DNA of 64,000 nt from Carya illinoinensis (GCF_018687715.1 NC_056755.1:21793501-21857500), one strand, 5' to 3'; shown: positions 1-11,528, numbered from the stretch's first letter. Translations and numbers: made by a program. The notes: generated by a model from the sequence alone, not told the origin.

Positions 1-143
1 TGCTTCTCTCTTACCCTTACTCTTTATATTTATTGTTATTTCATATTTTGTTTATATTTTATATTATATATTTGATTTATAATTTTTATTTTTTTAATAC
101 AACTCAATTCACCCCCCCTCTTGTGTTAGTCATCTGGGCAACA
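1..143 (+). repeat. 3' end of the Copia 5' LTR
   Basis: These 143 bases match 7838-7980 with no gaps and two differences, G/A at 123 versus 7960 and C/T at 131 versus 7968. The segment ends in CAACA at 143 and is followed directly by the primer binding site. Confidence 0.93.
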
Positions 144-145
144 AT

Positions 146-157
146 TGGTATCAGAGC
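146..157 (+). other. Primer binding site for initiator Met tRNA
   Basis: TGGTATCAGAGC is the standard plant Copia minus-strand primer site. It sits two bases after the LTR end. Confidence 0.92.
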
Positions 158-202
158 TAAGAGCTCTATTATAAGATTAACTATCTTTTGAGTTAAGATC
201 TT

Positions 203-1933
203 ATGACTAACATTGCAGCTTCATTTGGTGAAGGTCAATTTAGCAGTCGGCCTCCACTCTTTTGTGGAGATAATTACTCATTCTGGAAAGTTAGAATGAG
301 AATATTTCTTCAAGCTCAAGGTAGAGAAATCTGGAAATGTATTGTAAATGGACCTTATATTCCAACAAAAGTGGTTGATGGAGTAAAGGTCAAAAAGGAA
401 GAAGAAGAGTTTGATCATGAAGACGATAGACTTTATACTTTAAATTTAACTGCTATGAATTTATTATATAATGCTCTTAATGGAAATGAATTTAATAGAA
501 TAATGAATTGCGCTACGGCAAAGGAAATTTGGGATAACTTGGAAGTAACTTATGAAGGAACTTCGCAAGTCAAGGAATCAAAAATTTATATTCTTACTCA
601 TGAATATGAAATGTTTAAGATGAATGATGATGAATCTATTTCTAGTATGCACACTCATTTTACTAACATCATAAACAGCTTGACAGCTCTTGGCAAAGTT
701 TATTCCAAACTGGAGATAGTAAGAAAAATTCTTAACTCTTTACCAAAACATTGGGAATCAAAAGTTACAGCAATTCTTGAAGCTATAGACCTCAAGAAAC
801 TCGAAATCAATGAACTCATCGGGTCACTTATCACCCATGAGTACACATTGAAAAGAGGAGAAGAAGAAGGAAAGCCAAAGAAGAGCTTAGCGCTTAAAGC
901 TGTTCCTCATGAAAGTGAAAGTGATGAAGATGAGGAAAATGATGATAAAGATGAAGAATTTGCGACGATAACAAGAAGAATTCAGAGGTTCTTGAAGAAA
1001 AATAGAACTCCTCTGAGGAAATCTTTCAAATAGTTTTTCAAGAAAGATTCAGGTAAAAATGACACTTTAATTTGTTATAAATACAATAAACCTGGTCATA
1101 TCAAGACAGATTGTCCTCTGCTAAAAAAAGATCGAAACAAGGGCAAGAAAGCAATGAAAGCTACATGGGATGATGATTCAAGTAGCTCAGATAGTAAAGC
1201 AAGCAATGAAGAATCAACAAATCTTTGTCTTATGGCTAAAGATGATATTGAGGTAACAAATCTTGATAATATTAAAAATCCTTCATATGAAGAATTGCAA
1301 AATGTTTTAGAAGAGGTTTATGCGGAATTTAAAAAATTGGGTATCAAATATACTGCTTTGAAAAAGAAAAATTTTTCTTTAACAAATGAAATTGAAATTT
1401 TAAGAAAAGAAAGTATCATTTTGAAAAATGAAAATCTTGAATTGAATAAGAAGAAAACCGATTTAGAAAATATTGTTGAAAACTTTACGAATGGAAAAAG
1501 AAATTTTGAAAAACTTCTTGGTAGTCAAAGATGTGTTTTTGACAATGCAGGTTTGGGATATATGCCAAAACAAAAATACAAACCTTATAAAAATTTCTTT
1601 GATAATCATTCTACATCAAAGACTAATATTCAAAATTCTTTTCATAAAAATAATTTTGTCAAAAAAGGATATTATTATAATCATTCAAGTTTTTCATATA
1701 TGTCACATGCTATTTGCAATTTTTGTAATAGAAATAGTCATAATTATCATACTTGTCCTATTAGAAGAAATTATACAATGACTATTAGGGCCATATGGGT
1801 ACCTAAAAATCTTGTTTCTTCTAATACTAATAAACAAAGGACCCAAAGAACTTGGGTACTAAGAAAAATCATTTTAATTGTTTTTATAGGTATGCATGAA
1901 GTCTTTCCACAAGCAAAAACAAATGGTTTTTAG
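203..1933 (+). pseudogene. Copia gag, broken
   Basis: The frame starts at the first ATG after the primer site, in the context of a typical Copia gag. Residues 1-60 resemble the DUF4219 gag start (GDNYSFWKVRMRIF) and residues about 75-215 the UBN2 gag region. An in-frame TAG at 1031-1033 stops the first reading frame at 276 aa. The same frame then continues through the zinc-knuckle region at about 1072-1113, where the second cysteine of the CX2CX4HX4C pattern is a tyrosine (CYKYNKPGHIKTDC). A long Lys/Asn/Glu-rich, coiled-coil-like stretch follows, and a second knuckle-like block CNFCNRNSHNYHTC lies near 1716-1757. The frame ends at a TAG at 1931-1933 because of an upstream frameshift into the protease frame. 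Non-functional. Confidence 0.9.
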
Positions 1934-3753
1934 ATAGTGGATATTCAAGACACATGACGGGAGACAAGACTAAGTTTTTTGATCTTAGATCTAAAGAAGA
2001 AGGACACGTGACATTTGGAGACAACTCAAAAGGGAAGATCGTAGGAATAGGTAAAATTGGTAATGAATCTTCTCTCATAATTGAAGATGTTCTACTTGTT
2101 GAAGGTTTAAAACATAATCTTTTGAGCATAAGTCAATTATATGATAAAGGATTTACAGTTACTTTCAAAATGGATAAATGCATTATTTTGAATGATCATG
2201 ATTGTAATATTTGTTTTATTGCTTTTAGAAGTAACAATGTTTATACAATCGATTTTGAAGAAATTACCCCACAAGATGCAATTTGTTTTTCAGCTCAAAA
2301 TGAAACTAGTTGGTTATGGCATAGAAGACTAGGTCATGCCAACATGGAACTTATTTCCAAACTTTCAAAAAATGATCTTGTGAGAAATTTACCAAAAACA
2401 TATTTTCTTAAAGACAAAATTTGTGATGCATGTCAATTTGGTAAACAAACAAAAACTTCTTTTAAAACTAAGAAACATATTTCCACTATTAGACAATTGC
2501 AACTGATACACATGGATCTTTTTGGACCAAATAGAGTTGCAAGTCTAGGAGGAAAATATTATGCATTTGTTATTGTTGATGATTTCTCTAGATATACTTG
2601 GGTCATCTTTCTTGCTCATAAAGATGAGGCACATAATGCCTTTACCAAGTTATGCAAGAGAATTCAAAATGAAAAGGGTTATACTATTTCAAGTATCCGA
2701 AGTGATAGGGGAAAAGAGTTTGTTAATAAAAATATTGAAACATTTTGTGATGAAAACGGTTTTGTACATAATTTTTCTGCTCCTCGAACTCCTCAACAAA
2801 ATGAGGTAGTAGAGAGGAAAAATAGATCTCTTCAAGAGATGGCTAGAACAATACTCAATGAGAACAACTTGCCTAGTTATTTTTGGGCCGAAGCGGTAAG
2901 TACTGCATGTTATGTTATAAATAGAGTTATGCTAAGGTCTAAGTTAGATAAAACCCCCTATGAGCTTTGGAATGAGAAAAAACCCAACATTGATTACTTT
3001 CATGTATTTGGATGTGAATGTTTTATTTTGAATGACAGGGATAATTTAGGCAAGTTTGATGCAAAATCTGATGAAAGTATCTTTCTCGGGTATTCTACTA
3101 ATAGTAAAGCTTATAGAGTATTCAATAAAAAGACTTTGACTGTACAAGAATCTATGCATGTAGTATTTGATGAATCTAATTCTCCACTCTCCAAGAAATC
3201 TATTGATGAAGAAACAGGAGGTATAAATAACACGGAAAGTCTCAATCTCAACAAAGAGAAAACAATAGAGAAAGTTCAACATGGAGCCATCAGGAAAGAT
3301 CATCAAAATTTAATACAAGATGTAACCAAACAGTGGAAATTTGTGAAAGATCATCCAGTGGAACAAATTTTGGGAGAACCTTCACAAGGTGTAAGTACTC
3401 GATCATCTCTTAGAAATATTTGCAATCATACTGCTTTTCTATCTCAAATTGAACCCAAAAATATTGATAACTCACTTCTTGATGAATCTTGGATTCTAGC
3501 TATGCAAGAAGAGTTGAATCAATTTGAAAGAAATGATGTTTGGACACTTGTTCCTAGACCCAAAAATCATACTATTATTGGAACAAAATGGGTTTTTAGA
3601 AACAAGAAAGATGAGTCCGGAGTCATTACTAGAAATAAGGCTCGACTTGTAGCCCAATGTTTTAATCAAGAAGAAGGAATCGATTATGATGAGACATGCA
3701 CCTGTCGCAAGATTAGAAGCTATTCGAATGCTACTTGTATATGCTTGTTATAA
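1876..3753 (+). pseudogene. Copia protease, integrase and start of RT, broken
   Basis: The protease active-site region reads WFLDSGYSRHMTGD at 1924-1965. The catalytic DSG is kept but the usual cysteine after it is tyrosine, and an in-frame TGA lies just upstream at 1897-1899. The GAG pre-integrase HHCC zinc region follows (HRRLGHANM near 2320; CDACQFGK near 2425). The integrase core has its three acidic residues in HMDLFGP (about 2508), SDRGKEF (about 2701) and VVERKN (about 2805). The RT domain begins near WILAMQEEL (about 3490). The frame is lost near 3696 by what looks like a two-base deletion, and the RT continues in the next frame from 3686. Confidence 0.92.
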
Positions 3754-4984
3754 AGATTTCAAACTTTTTCAAATGGATGTTAAAAGTACTTTCTTAAATG
3801 GTTTTATAAATGAAGAGGTATATGTTGAGCAACTTCCAGGTTTTGAAAATCATATTTCCCTAAATCATGTTTTCAAACTCACAAAAGCACCATATGGATT
3901 TAAACAAGCTCCTAGAGCTTGGTACGAGAGACTCAGTGGTTTCTTGATTGAAAAAGGTTTTTCAAGAGAAAAAATTGACACAACTCTTTTCATTAAATAT
4001 GAAAATGATGATATTCTTTTGATTCAGATTTATGTTGATAATATAATATTCGGTGCTACTAATGAAAATATGTGTCAAGTTTTTGCTAAGACTATGCAGG
4101 AAGAATTTGAGATGAGCATGATGGGAGAACTTACATTCTTTCTCGGATTGCAAATTAAGCAAGTAAAAAGTGGGACATTCATCAATCAATCAAAATATAT
4201 TAAGGAATTGCTAAAGAAGTTTGGGATGGAAAATGCTAAGGAAATTGGAACACCAATGAGCCCATCAACTAAACTTGATAAAGATGAATCCAGTAAGCCA
4301 GTTGACTCGAAGATATATCGAGGTATGATTGGTAGCTTATTATATTTAACAGCCAGTAGACCAGATATTATGTTTAGTGTGTGCTTATGTGCATGCTTTC
4401 AATCATCTCCAAAAGAATCACATTTAATTGCAGTTAAGCGCATTCTTATATATCTTAGTGGTACAATTAACCTAGGGTTATGGTACCCTAAACACACATC
4501 TTTCGATCTAATCAGCTACACAGATGCAGATTATGCTGGCTGTAAAATAGATCGAAAAAGCACTAGTGGAGCATGTCATTTCTTAGGTCATGCACTAGTT
4601 TCCTGGTTTAGTAAAAAATAAAATTCTGTTGCACTATCTACTGCTGAGGCAGAATATGTTGCTGCAGGTAGTTGTTGTGCTCAAGTCCTCTACATGAAGC
4701 AACAACTTGAAGATTTTAAACTCATGTATAATCACATTCCAATCAAATGTGATAATACAAGTGCTATAAATCTTTCAAAGAACCCAATACAACATTCTAG
4801 AACTAAGCATATTGAAATAAGGTATCATTTTCTTCGAGATCATGTGCAGAAAGGCGATATAATATTAGAGTTCACAAACACACACGATCAGTTAGCAGAT
4901 ATTTTCACAAAACCTTTACCAGAAGATAGATTATGTATGATCAGAAGAGAAATAGGTATGATGCATGCTATGAATATCTCTTAA
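3686..4984 (+). pseudogene. Copia RT and RNase H, broken; RT catalytic Asp lost
   Basis: This is the RT continuation. It contains FKQAPRAWYERLS (about 3900) and the active-site block read as YVDN at 4031-4042. Copia RTs carry YVDD here, so the second metal-binding aspartate is asparagine (AAT). Next come FGATN and EFEMSMMGEL, then RNase H with DADYAGCKIDRKSTSG at 4522-4569. An in-frame TAA at 4619-4621 cuts the RNase H. The same frame continues through ALSTAEAEYVAA to the end at 4984 (TKPLPEDR). Each lesion alone would block replication. Confidence 0.93.
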
Positions 4985-5032
4985 AAGATAGACCAGAGTC
5001 AATAATAATAGAGATAGATTTTTTAAATACTT

Positions 5033-5469
5033 TTACATAAACTTGAGATTCTTAGCCTCATGTTTGAGACGCTCATTCTCTTCATACAATATCATGTCAT
5101 TCTTATCCATGGGAACCGGCAAGCGGAATGAAGAATCAAATAAAGATTTCAATTGTTTATTCTTCTGCCGAATGATTCCTTCCCTTGTGTGAGACTCTTG
5201 AACAATTCGTTGAAGTATAACAATTTGTTCTTTGAGCTTTTCAACTTCGTATTTTTGGCTTGTAGCTGCTGAGAAAAAGCAACAATAGAGAAAGAGTAGC
5301 GAGTCTCAAGACTCACCAAGTCATAAATAGCATCAGAATCTGACTTGTTAGTCAGATTATTATTTTCTTGCTGCAACATGGCACCAATGGCAGCTGCAGA
5401 AAGGACAGGAGGTTGAGATGCAGAATGCCTCATGGATGGATCTAGAGAAATGTTAGAAGAATGAGCCAT
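5033..5469 (-). pseudogene. Antisense reading frame 1 between pol and 3' LTR
   Basis: Read on the minus strand from the ATG at 5469 (MAHSSNISLD...), this gives an N-terminal Ser-rich part and a helical, coiled-coil-like part (SLETRYSFSIVAFSQQLQAK). The open frame ends at 5149. In another frame the same strand then continues as Lys/Glu/Gln-rich coiled-coil-type sequence to a stop at 5033-5035, so one frameshift near 5255-5262 (an A-run) has probably broken a frame of about 145 aa. It shares start, spacing and pattern with the second antisense frame at 5632-6165 (D-S, Y..S, SQxLxA[KR]). I do not recognise the protein family. No DNA-binding, env or enzyme motif is visible. Direction is opposite to gag-pol. 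Confidence 0.6.
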
Positions 5470-5573
5470 TGAGAAAAGAATAGAAGGCTTAAAACGAGAA
5501 TGTTGAAGGAATGCAGATGAGTTATAGAGATGAGATGAAAACTTGATGCGGATTGGATGAACTTCAGGATTGA

Positions 5574-5580
5574 TTTTATA
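5574..5580 (-). promoter_or_regulatory. TATA box of antisense frame 1
   Basis: On the minus strand this reads TATAAAA (context CTCTATAAAATC), 105 bp upstream of the ATG at 5469. That is a normal plant TATA-to-ATG distance. Inferred from sequence only. Confidence 0.45.
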
Positions 5581-5631
5581 GAGATAGCATAAAGAATAAG
5601 ACAAACTATTGTCTCTTCAAATCTTATTTAG

Positions 5632-6165
5632 TCAAAAGAAATACAAGATATGCTGGACACATATTGTCAAAAGTTTTCTTACTAAGCCAGCGAGATTAAC
5701 AGTAGATTGTCCCTATTTTTCTAGTAAACGATGAACCTCTGCTGTTATCTGCCGATGTTGACTTTGTATCTGAACCCTTTCTCATTCCAGTTCCTCTATT
5801 CGTGGTTGCAGATCATGAGCATACCAATCTGCAAATTTTTTCAACTCTTGGTTTTCTTACTTTAGCCTTTTATTCTCACTATCCTTATTAGCAAGCTTCT
5901 GACGTAACTCAAATATTTGCATGTTAGGATGATCAATCTCACTCACCCTCGCCATTAACCTCTGAGACATGATTATAACAGAGGCAGCATATTGACTACT
6001 GAGCATTCTTGATTCTGCAATAATCTCAGAATCAGCCTTACTAGAAAAACGGTTCACTGCTCCTATCATGGTATTAACGGCCTCAGGAGAGAAGATTGAT
6101 GATTGATGAGTCAAGGGTTCCTGATTCAAGTCTGGAACATTAGTGGAAGAGAATTGCTCAGCCAT
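5632..6165 (-). pseudogene. Antisense reading frame 2 between pol and 3' LTR
   Basis: The ATG at 6165 opens a frame of 102 aa that stops at 5857. Beyond the stop the same frame continues as charged coiled-coil-type sequence, broken by two more stops, to a final TGA at 5632-5634 (178 codons in all, exactly in phase). The visible part (MAEQFSSTNVPDLNQEP..., then SQYAASVIIMSQRLMAR) resembles antisense frame 1: Ser/Pro-rich start, a D-S acidic step, and a helix ending SQ[QR]LxA[KR]. All three premature stops could come from single C-to-T or G-to-A changes. Function unknown. It looks like an old tandem copy of the same antisense gene. Confidence 0.6.
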
Positions 6166-6241
6166 TCTATCGTTGTGGAAAAACAGAACTCAGGTCAAGA
6201 AGCGATTATTTTTTTGGCATCCGATAGATGAAAATGATCAT

Positions 6242-6250
6242 TTTTTTATA
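6242..6250 (-). promoter_or_regulatory. TATA box of antisense frame 2
   Basis: On the minus strand this reads TATAAAAAA (context CGCTATAAAA), about 80 bp upstream of the ATG at 6165. The arrangement repeats that of antisense frame 1. Confidence 0.45.
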
Positions 6251-6627
6251 GCGACTCAGAGCCTTCAATCACATTTGTCAACAACATCAGGCGATTGTTT
6301 AAATCTCCAGCCGCACTAAACTCATAGAGTTAGGCCTCGAGACTTTGCAGCATTTTTCGGGTCACGGATGGCTTCTTTTTTCAACTATCTACAGTGACTA
6401 TTAAACGCATCATTTTCTTTAGTCTATTTATTTGCTGCCGATCCTTTTTAATGATGCCAAAAGGGGGAGAAGTTTTAGACTAGAACATTAACATTGTTTA
6501 AATTACTAAACTTGTTATATATGCTTGAAATTATATTTATACTTTTGTCTGAAAAATTAACGCATATTTTCAGGGGGAGCTTTAGTATTAATACAGGTTT
6601 CAAGTTCTATCAAGTATTTGTCATCAA

Positions 6628-6642
6628 CAAAAAGGGGGAGAT
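6628..6642 (+). other. Polypurine tract of the Copia element
   Basis: The run AAAAAGGGGGAGA is directly followed by the TG of the 3' LTR at 6643. Near-copies lie at 6457-6470 (CAAAAGGGGGAGAAG) and 6571-6578 (CAGGGGGAG). Confidence 0.88.
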
Positions 6643-7130
6643 TGTTGAACCCAAGGTTTCAAGTTTCATGTGATTATAAATCTACACATGGATTTTGATG
6701 ATAACAAATGAATTCAAAGAATAAAGGAGTTTCAAGCTCAAGTTGTTCACACAATAGAATCAAGCACATCAAAGAACCAAGCATGAGCAAGAAGGAAACA
6801 AGTTCACATTAAAGTCATAGAGTAATGTTGTAAATCTCTTAAAATTCAAAATTAGGATTAATGCTCAAAATTAATATTTTATCATAAAGCATTAAAATAC
6901 ATTTTCCACATGTGCATGAATATTTTTGAAAATTAAATTTGAAAATTTTGAAAGATGATTGATTGTCATCTTTTGCATGTGCATGCCTTGATTAAAGGGT
7001 TGAACTTTGAAAATATTAAAGATGATTAATTGTCATCTTTCACATGTGCATGTTTTATTTGAATATTTTCAAAAGTGATTGATACTTTTTTAGACTTATT
7101 CAAAAGGTAGATGATTTTGTTTGAAAAATT

Positions 7131-7345
7131 TGAAAAGTAAAGTGTGCTCATTTTGTCATATACAAAAAGTAAAAGATTAGGTTTGAATTTTTTGAAAAGG
7201 AAAGTGTGCTCATTTTGTTATATGCCAAAAGTAAAAGATTAGGTTTGATTTTTTTGAAAAAGTGAATGATGTTGTCTTTGACAATTGAAAAAGAAGAACC
7301 TTTTATTTGAATTTTTTGAAAAAGTGAATGATGTTGTCTTTGACA
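7131..7345 (+). repeat. 62-bp minisatellite in LTR U3
   Basis: Units start at 7131, 7193, 7255 and 7317, a constant step of 62 bp. The first two units are nearly identical (share AAGTGTGCTCATTTTGT). The third and the partial fourth share TGAATGATGTTGTCTTTGACA. It lies just upstream of the LTR TATA box, where Copia enhancer repeats are usually found. Confidence 0.8.
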
Positions 7346-7384
7346 TGTGAATCTTTTTAAATTTGAATATGAAGTCTCATATGC

Positions 7385-7394
7385 CTATAAATAG
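7385..7394 (+). promoter_or_regulatory. TATA box of the Copia 3' LTR
   Basis: CTATAAATAG, the only strong TATA box in the LTR. It places the U3/R border near 7420. Confidence 0.75.
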
Positions 7395-7980
7395 ATCATT
7401 TGAGAGCTTCACATTCACAACACCAAGAGTATACAACATTCATTCAAAACTTTCATTCTCTATTCTCTAAGCATTGAGCCTTAATCCATGTTCATTTTGA
7501 GAGATATAGTTTGCGCTGTATTGTTCTTATTTCACTCATTGAGGAGTGTTTTCTGATAACCTACCCACTATCAGCTTTTGTATCAGAAAAAGGGTGTGTA
7601 TAACCATTGTGCATGTAGAAAGTATTATACACGGGGAATAGTTGAATCACCACGTATAAGGTGATTGCAAGTGTAGAGGGTGTTCTACACGGATCCTTTG
7701 TAGCGGTGTTGTTCAAAGGTGTAATAGGTTTTTATCTCCACCTGAAAGAGGTTGAATAGTGAATTTGGGAATCCTCAAGGGGTAGCTTGAGGCGAGGACG
7801 TAGGCAGTGGGGCCGAACCTCGTTAACATACTGAGTTTGCTTCTCTCTTACCCTTACTCTTTATATTTATTGTTATTTCATATTTTGTTTATATTTTATA
7901 TTATATATTTGATTTATAATTTTTATTTTTTTAATACAACTCAATTCACCCCCCCTCTTATGTTAGTTATCTGGGCAACA

Positions 7981-10900
7981 GTTTGCATAAATCCAGTTCA
8001 TCAAATCTATTCATTTTTCCAGAAAATAGCCCACATAACACCACTTTATCAAAACCTACCATTTTCTCAGAAAATGGCCCAATATCCAATTTTAACATAT
8101 GCACCATGATCTCCCATAGGAATCATCCGCACACTCTGGCTCTTGAAGCCACATTGCAGGTAACGACCACGCATATGACTTCATAACGAGCAATACCCAG
8201 TTCTATGCCCAGTGCATACCATGACCGCCCCCACTAGCCGAGGGATCACGGAGTCCGCACGATAGTGTTACCATATCGTCCGAGCCTATTGTCGCCCAGC
8301 GACAACCCAGGAGATGTCACTTAATATTTTTTACTCCCAAGTGACCAGATGATCTCCAACAAGATAATGTCTCATCTCAACTTGGGGTCGTGATACACAT
8401 GCACCCAAAAATCTATTTTTTACCTGAAAACTCAATTTCCATTTTACAAACATGAACATGCATGCAATATGCAAAAATTCTAGTTTTCATTTTTACAAAC
8501 ATGATTATGCGTGCATTGTGTAATGCATGCTACAAGTCAAAAAATATCCAACAAAACCCAGCATCATCAAATCCAACAAACAACTATGTCTTCCATTCTA
8601 AACGACCCCCAAACTCCTCAGATTTAGTCCGACACAACAAACCAATCACAGAACAGTTGTTAAAGCATAAATATATTTAAATCACAAGAGTTGTTCAGAA
8701 AATACTTACAGCGCTATAAAATAATTTTCAGAGGATCAATGAGCTGTAAAAGGTGGCGAAAAGGCAACATCACAGTGCAAAATGCACTGTGGCCTTGGGT
8801 CACAACATACCCAAATTTCAACGGAGGCAAACGAAGATTAGAGAAAGCTAGGGTAGGACTTAGAAATGTTAGTGAAGCTAATGGAACTGGCAGTTGGCCG
8901 TGGGTGGCGGCACAAAGCTGTGGAAGGCCAAAAAGGCCAAATTAGAGAGAGGTTCGGTTGAGCTTCACTGGTGACAGATCGAACCTGGGGTTGGGTGGGT
9001 TAGGTAGCTGGGATGCTAATGATGATGTGGTGAAAAAGTAGTGGCCAACAGCGGAGGCACGGCAACATGGGGAGCACAAAACCGTGCGACTTGGTGGAGC
9101 TCGTGGTGGCTAACGGCGGCATTTGGGGGGCTGAAAATGGAAGGGTGAGATCACCAGTGGATAGGGAAGAGAATGGAAGCAATAGTGTCGGCAATGGGTG
9201 GCGCACGGCGAAGTTGGAAGAAAAGGAGGTCGTGGCTTCCAGCTGTGTGTAGTGGCTAACGGCTATACGGGGTGGTCTGAAATTGAGGGGGACGTTCATT
9301 GGCTGAAGGGGAAGAGAATGAACTAGGCGGTGAGGGCCATGGCGGCACATGGCGGTGCTAGAGGTTGACGAAGGAAACAGGCAGAGAGAGGAAGGAACAG
9401 GTCACGCGCACAGGGAGAGAGAAGCAAAGGAGGAAAGAAGAAAAAGAAAAAGAATGAAGAAAAAGAAAAAAGAAAATAATAGAAAAAGAAAAATGAAGGG
9501 AAAGAAATGAGATCTAACCCTCATAACTTGGGTCAAGAAACTGATCCAACGAAATTATTTTCAAAATCGTATATAAAATAAAATAATTTCAATGCAGTAA
9601 TTAATTAAAATAAAATAATAAAATCCCAAAAACATAATAATTTTAAAGCTCAAAAATAACTAATTTAAATGAAAAATAATTAAAATATAATATAATAATA
9701 AATAACAAGAAAGCACGTTAAAATAATTTCACAACTTAAAAATCATAAAATAATATTACAAAAATCACCTTTAATTTAAAATAAGAAAATCATTAATTAT
9801 AATAATTTAAATAAAATCACTCAATAAAAATACACATAAAATAAGGATATCACAATAGTGAGGGGCAACGATTGCCTCCTACAGGTGTAAGACATAGAGG
9901 GTGATGAGGTGGATTCTTCTTCACATCAAGGTACTATTGGGTGCAGCCAAAGGAAGTGGATGACTTGCCATATGGGGGAAGAAACTTCTTCAAAACTTTT
10001 TGCCAAAGTAGCCAAATTCGTAGGCCTTAGTAGGCCTCAACCAAGTGGGCTTCAATTTGGAATTTGAAAAGAGTTTAGTTAGGGTTGGGATGCTATCAAG
10101 CCAAAATCTAATTTTTCTTGATCCAATCAAATTTTCAAGGTTTAAAAGATTGGATAATGATGTCATAACAAGGATATGAAGAATTAATAGCATGTGGAAG
10201 TGATTTAATCAAATGATTAAATACAATGCTAAAAATCGGATCAAAATGGATTTGGAGGCTAACTTTAGGGTTTGGGGAAACCATTTAGGGTTTTGGTTTC
10301 AACCAAGTTTTTGGGGTTTCAATTGGATTCTAACCATTTAGGGTTTTGTTAGGGTTGAAATCGTTTTTGGTCTAGCACAATTTGGTTGATCAGATGAAAA
10401 AAGTTTTCCTTAGGTGACATGATCTCACACCTTGATTTCCTTCAGAAATCCATCTAATGGTTCCTCATGGTGCCAAGTGTCTAATACTATTCACCAAGTG
10501 TGACTAAGATCTTGCCAAGTGTCCAAATAAAACTTATTTAACCTAATTTGGACATTCTACGCTGTGATTTTAAAAATACTGCGCTAGCTGTTACTATTAA
10601 GGTTACTATTCATTATGGGAATGTGAAACATAAGCTTTGCACTGAAAAATCTTAAATATTCATACAAGTCTAATTATGCAATTTTTTTACAAAAATCTAC
10701 CCCAAAGTGCCTAAAAAAAAACAAAAACGCATTTTCGAACAAGCGTATCGTCCAAAAACTAAAAATGAGATTATTGCGTCATAAAATCTTAACTAATCAA
10801 TTGAGTCAAATGGCACAGAACATAACATATTCTGACACTTATAACTATCTCAAATAAATAAAATCACATTTCTGACACCATAGTGAGTGATAATATGACT

Positions 10901-11500
10901 ATGGTGACAGATTAAAACTAATGCAATTAGTCGATTCGTGAAAATTATGGCGTTTTCATGAGGTTACTAAAATCTATAGAAATTTCACCATTAAATTTCT
11001 AACAGATTGTTACAAGGTGGGTCAAGCTTAGATAGAAGAACCTCATATCATTGGGAATGATACAACCGTTTAGATTGAATATTCTAGATTCTATGTTATT
11101 ATATTGTTTCATTTATTAACTATGTTTTTATGATTATATGCCGGTGTTAAATGAAAGGTTTAGTTTGTTTGATTAAATTAGACTTTATTTTTATGTTGAT
11201 GTCATGCCTATTGCAAGTTACATGAGTTACGTATCATATCGATTCTCTCTATGACTATTGATCTTACATGGCATATGTTTGCCACGTCAACATTCCTTTT
11301 GATGGAGACTACTTTGAAGCTCATCATATGGAGACTTTGTTTTGGGTAATCACAATGTATATACAATTTTTCAACCCAATTAACTTTGATGGCTGGAATC
11401 CATATAAGGACAGTATTGGAGCTAGCCTCTATGGTATCTCATATACATGATATATCCCTTATTTTGGGAACTGAAATAGAAGTCTTTTATTACATAAAGT
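7981..11500. other. Gene-free, degenerate repeat-like sequence
   Basis: No gene is supported. 8090-8420 has GC-rich, repeat-like blocks (around ACGGAGTCCGCACGATAGTG) that look like an eroded LTR, probably on the minus strand. 9360-9500 is a GA-rich run. 9540-9850 is very AT-rich. 10260-10360 has several TTTAGGGTTT-like words in no regular order. The short open frames have no recognisable domains. Confidence 0.5.
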
Positions 11501-11528
11501 ATATTATAAGCACACTTATGCCTAGTAA

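Larger units (their letters stand above)
1..7980 (+). mobile_element. SIRE-lineage Ty1/Copia LTR retrotransposon, 5' LTR cut by window edge
   Basis: The window opens in the last 143 bp of the 5' LTR. An initiator-Met tRNA primer site, gag, protease, integrase, reverse transcriptase and RNase H follow in Copia order, then a purine tract and a full 3' LTR. LTR ends are TGTTG...CAACA. The internal part spans 144-6642. The RT wording (FGATN, then EFEMSMMGEL) and the long region between pol and the 3' LTR point to the SIRE/Maximus lineage. The coding region is dead: there are in-frame stops, frameshifts and changed catalytic residues. The region after pol carries two opposite-strand reading frames (see separate entries). 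The left target-site duplication lies outside the window, so the insertion site cannot be confirmed. Confidence 0.95.
6643..7980 (+). repeat. Copia 3' LTR, 1338 bp
   Basis: Starts TGTTGAACCC and ends GGGCAACA. A TATA box (CTATAAATAG) lies at 7385-7394, giving a U3 of about 750 bp. U3 contains an imperfect 62-bp tandem array and further short direct repeats (GATGATT.ATTGTCATCTTT near 6953 and 7020). Confidence 0.93.

Noticed and set aside
7807..8109. 100-aa plus-strand open frame
   Set aside because: It starts in the U5 part of the Copia LTR and runs across the insertion boundary; composition is that of AT-rich LTR sequence.
10260..10360. Interstitial telomere repeats (TTTAGGG words)
   Set aside because: The words occur at irregular spacing within TTAGGGTTTTGG-like text and never as a tandem TTTAGGG array.
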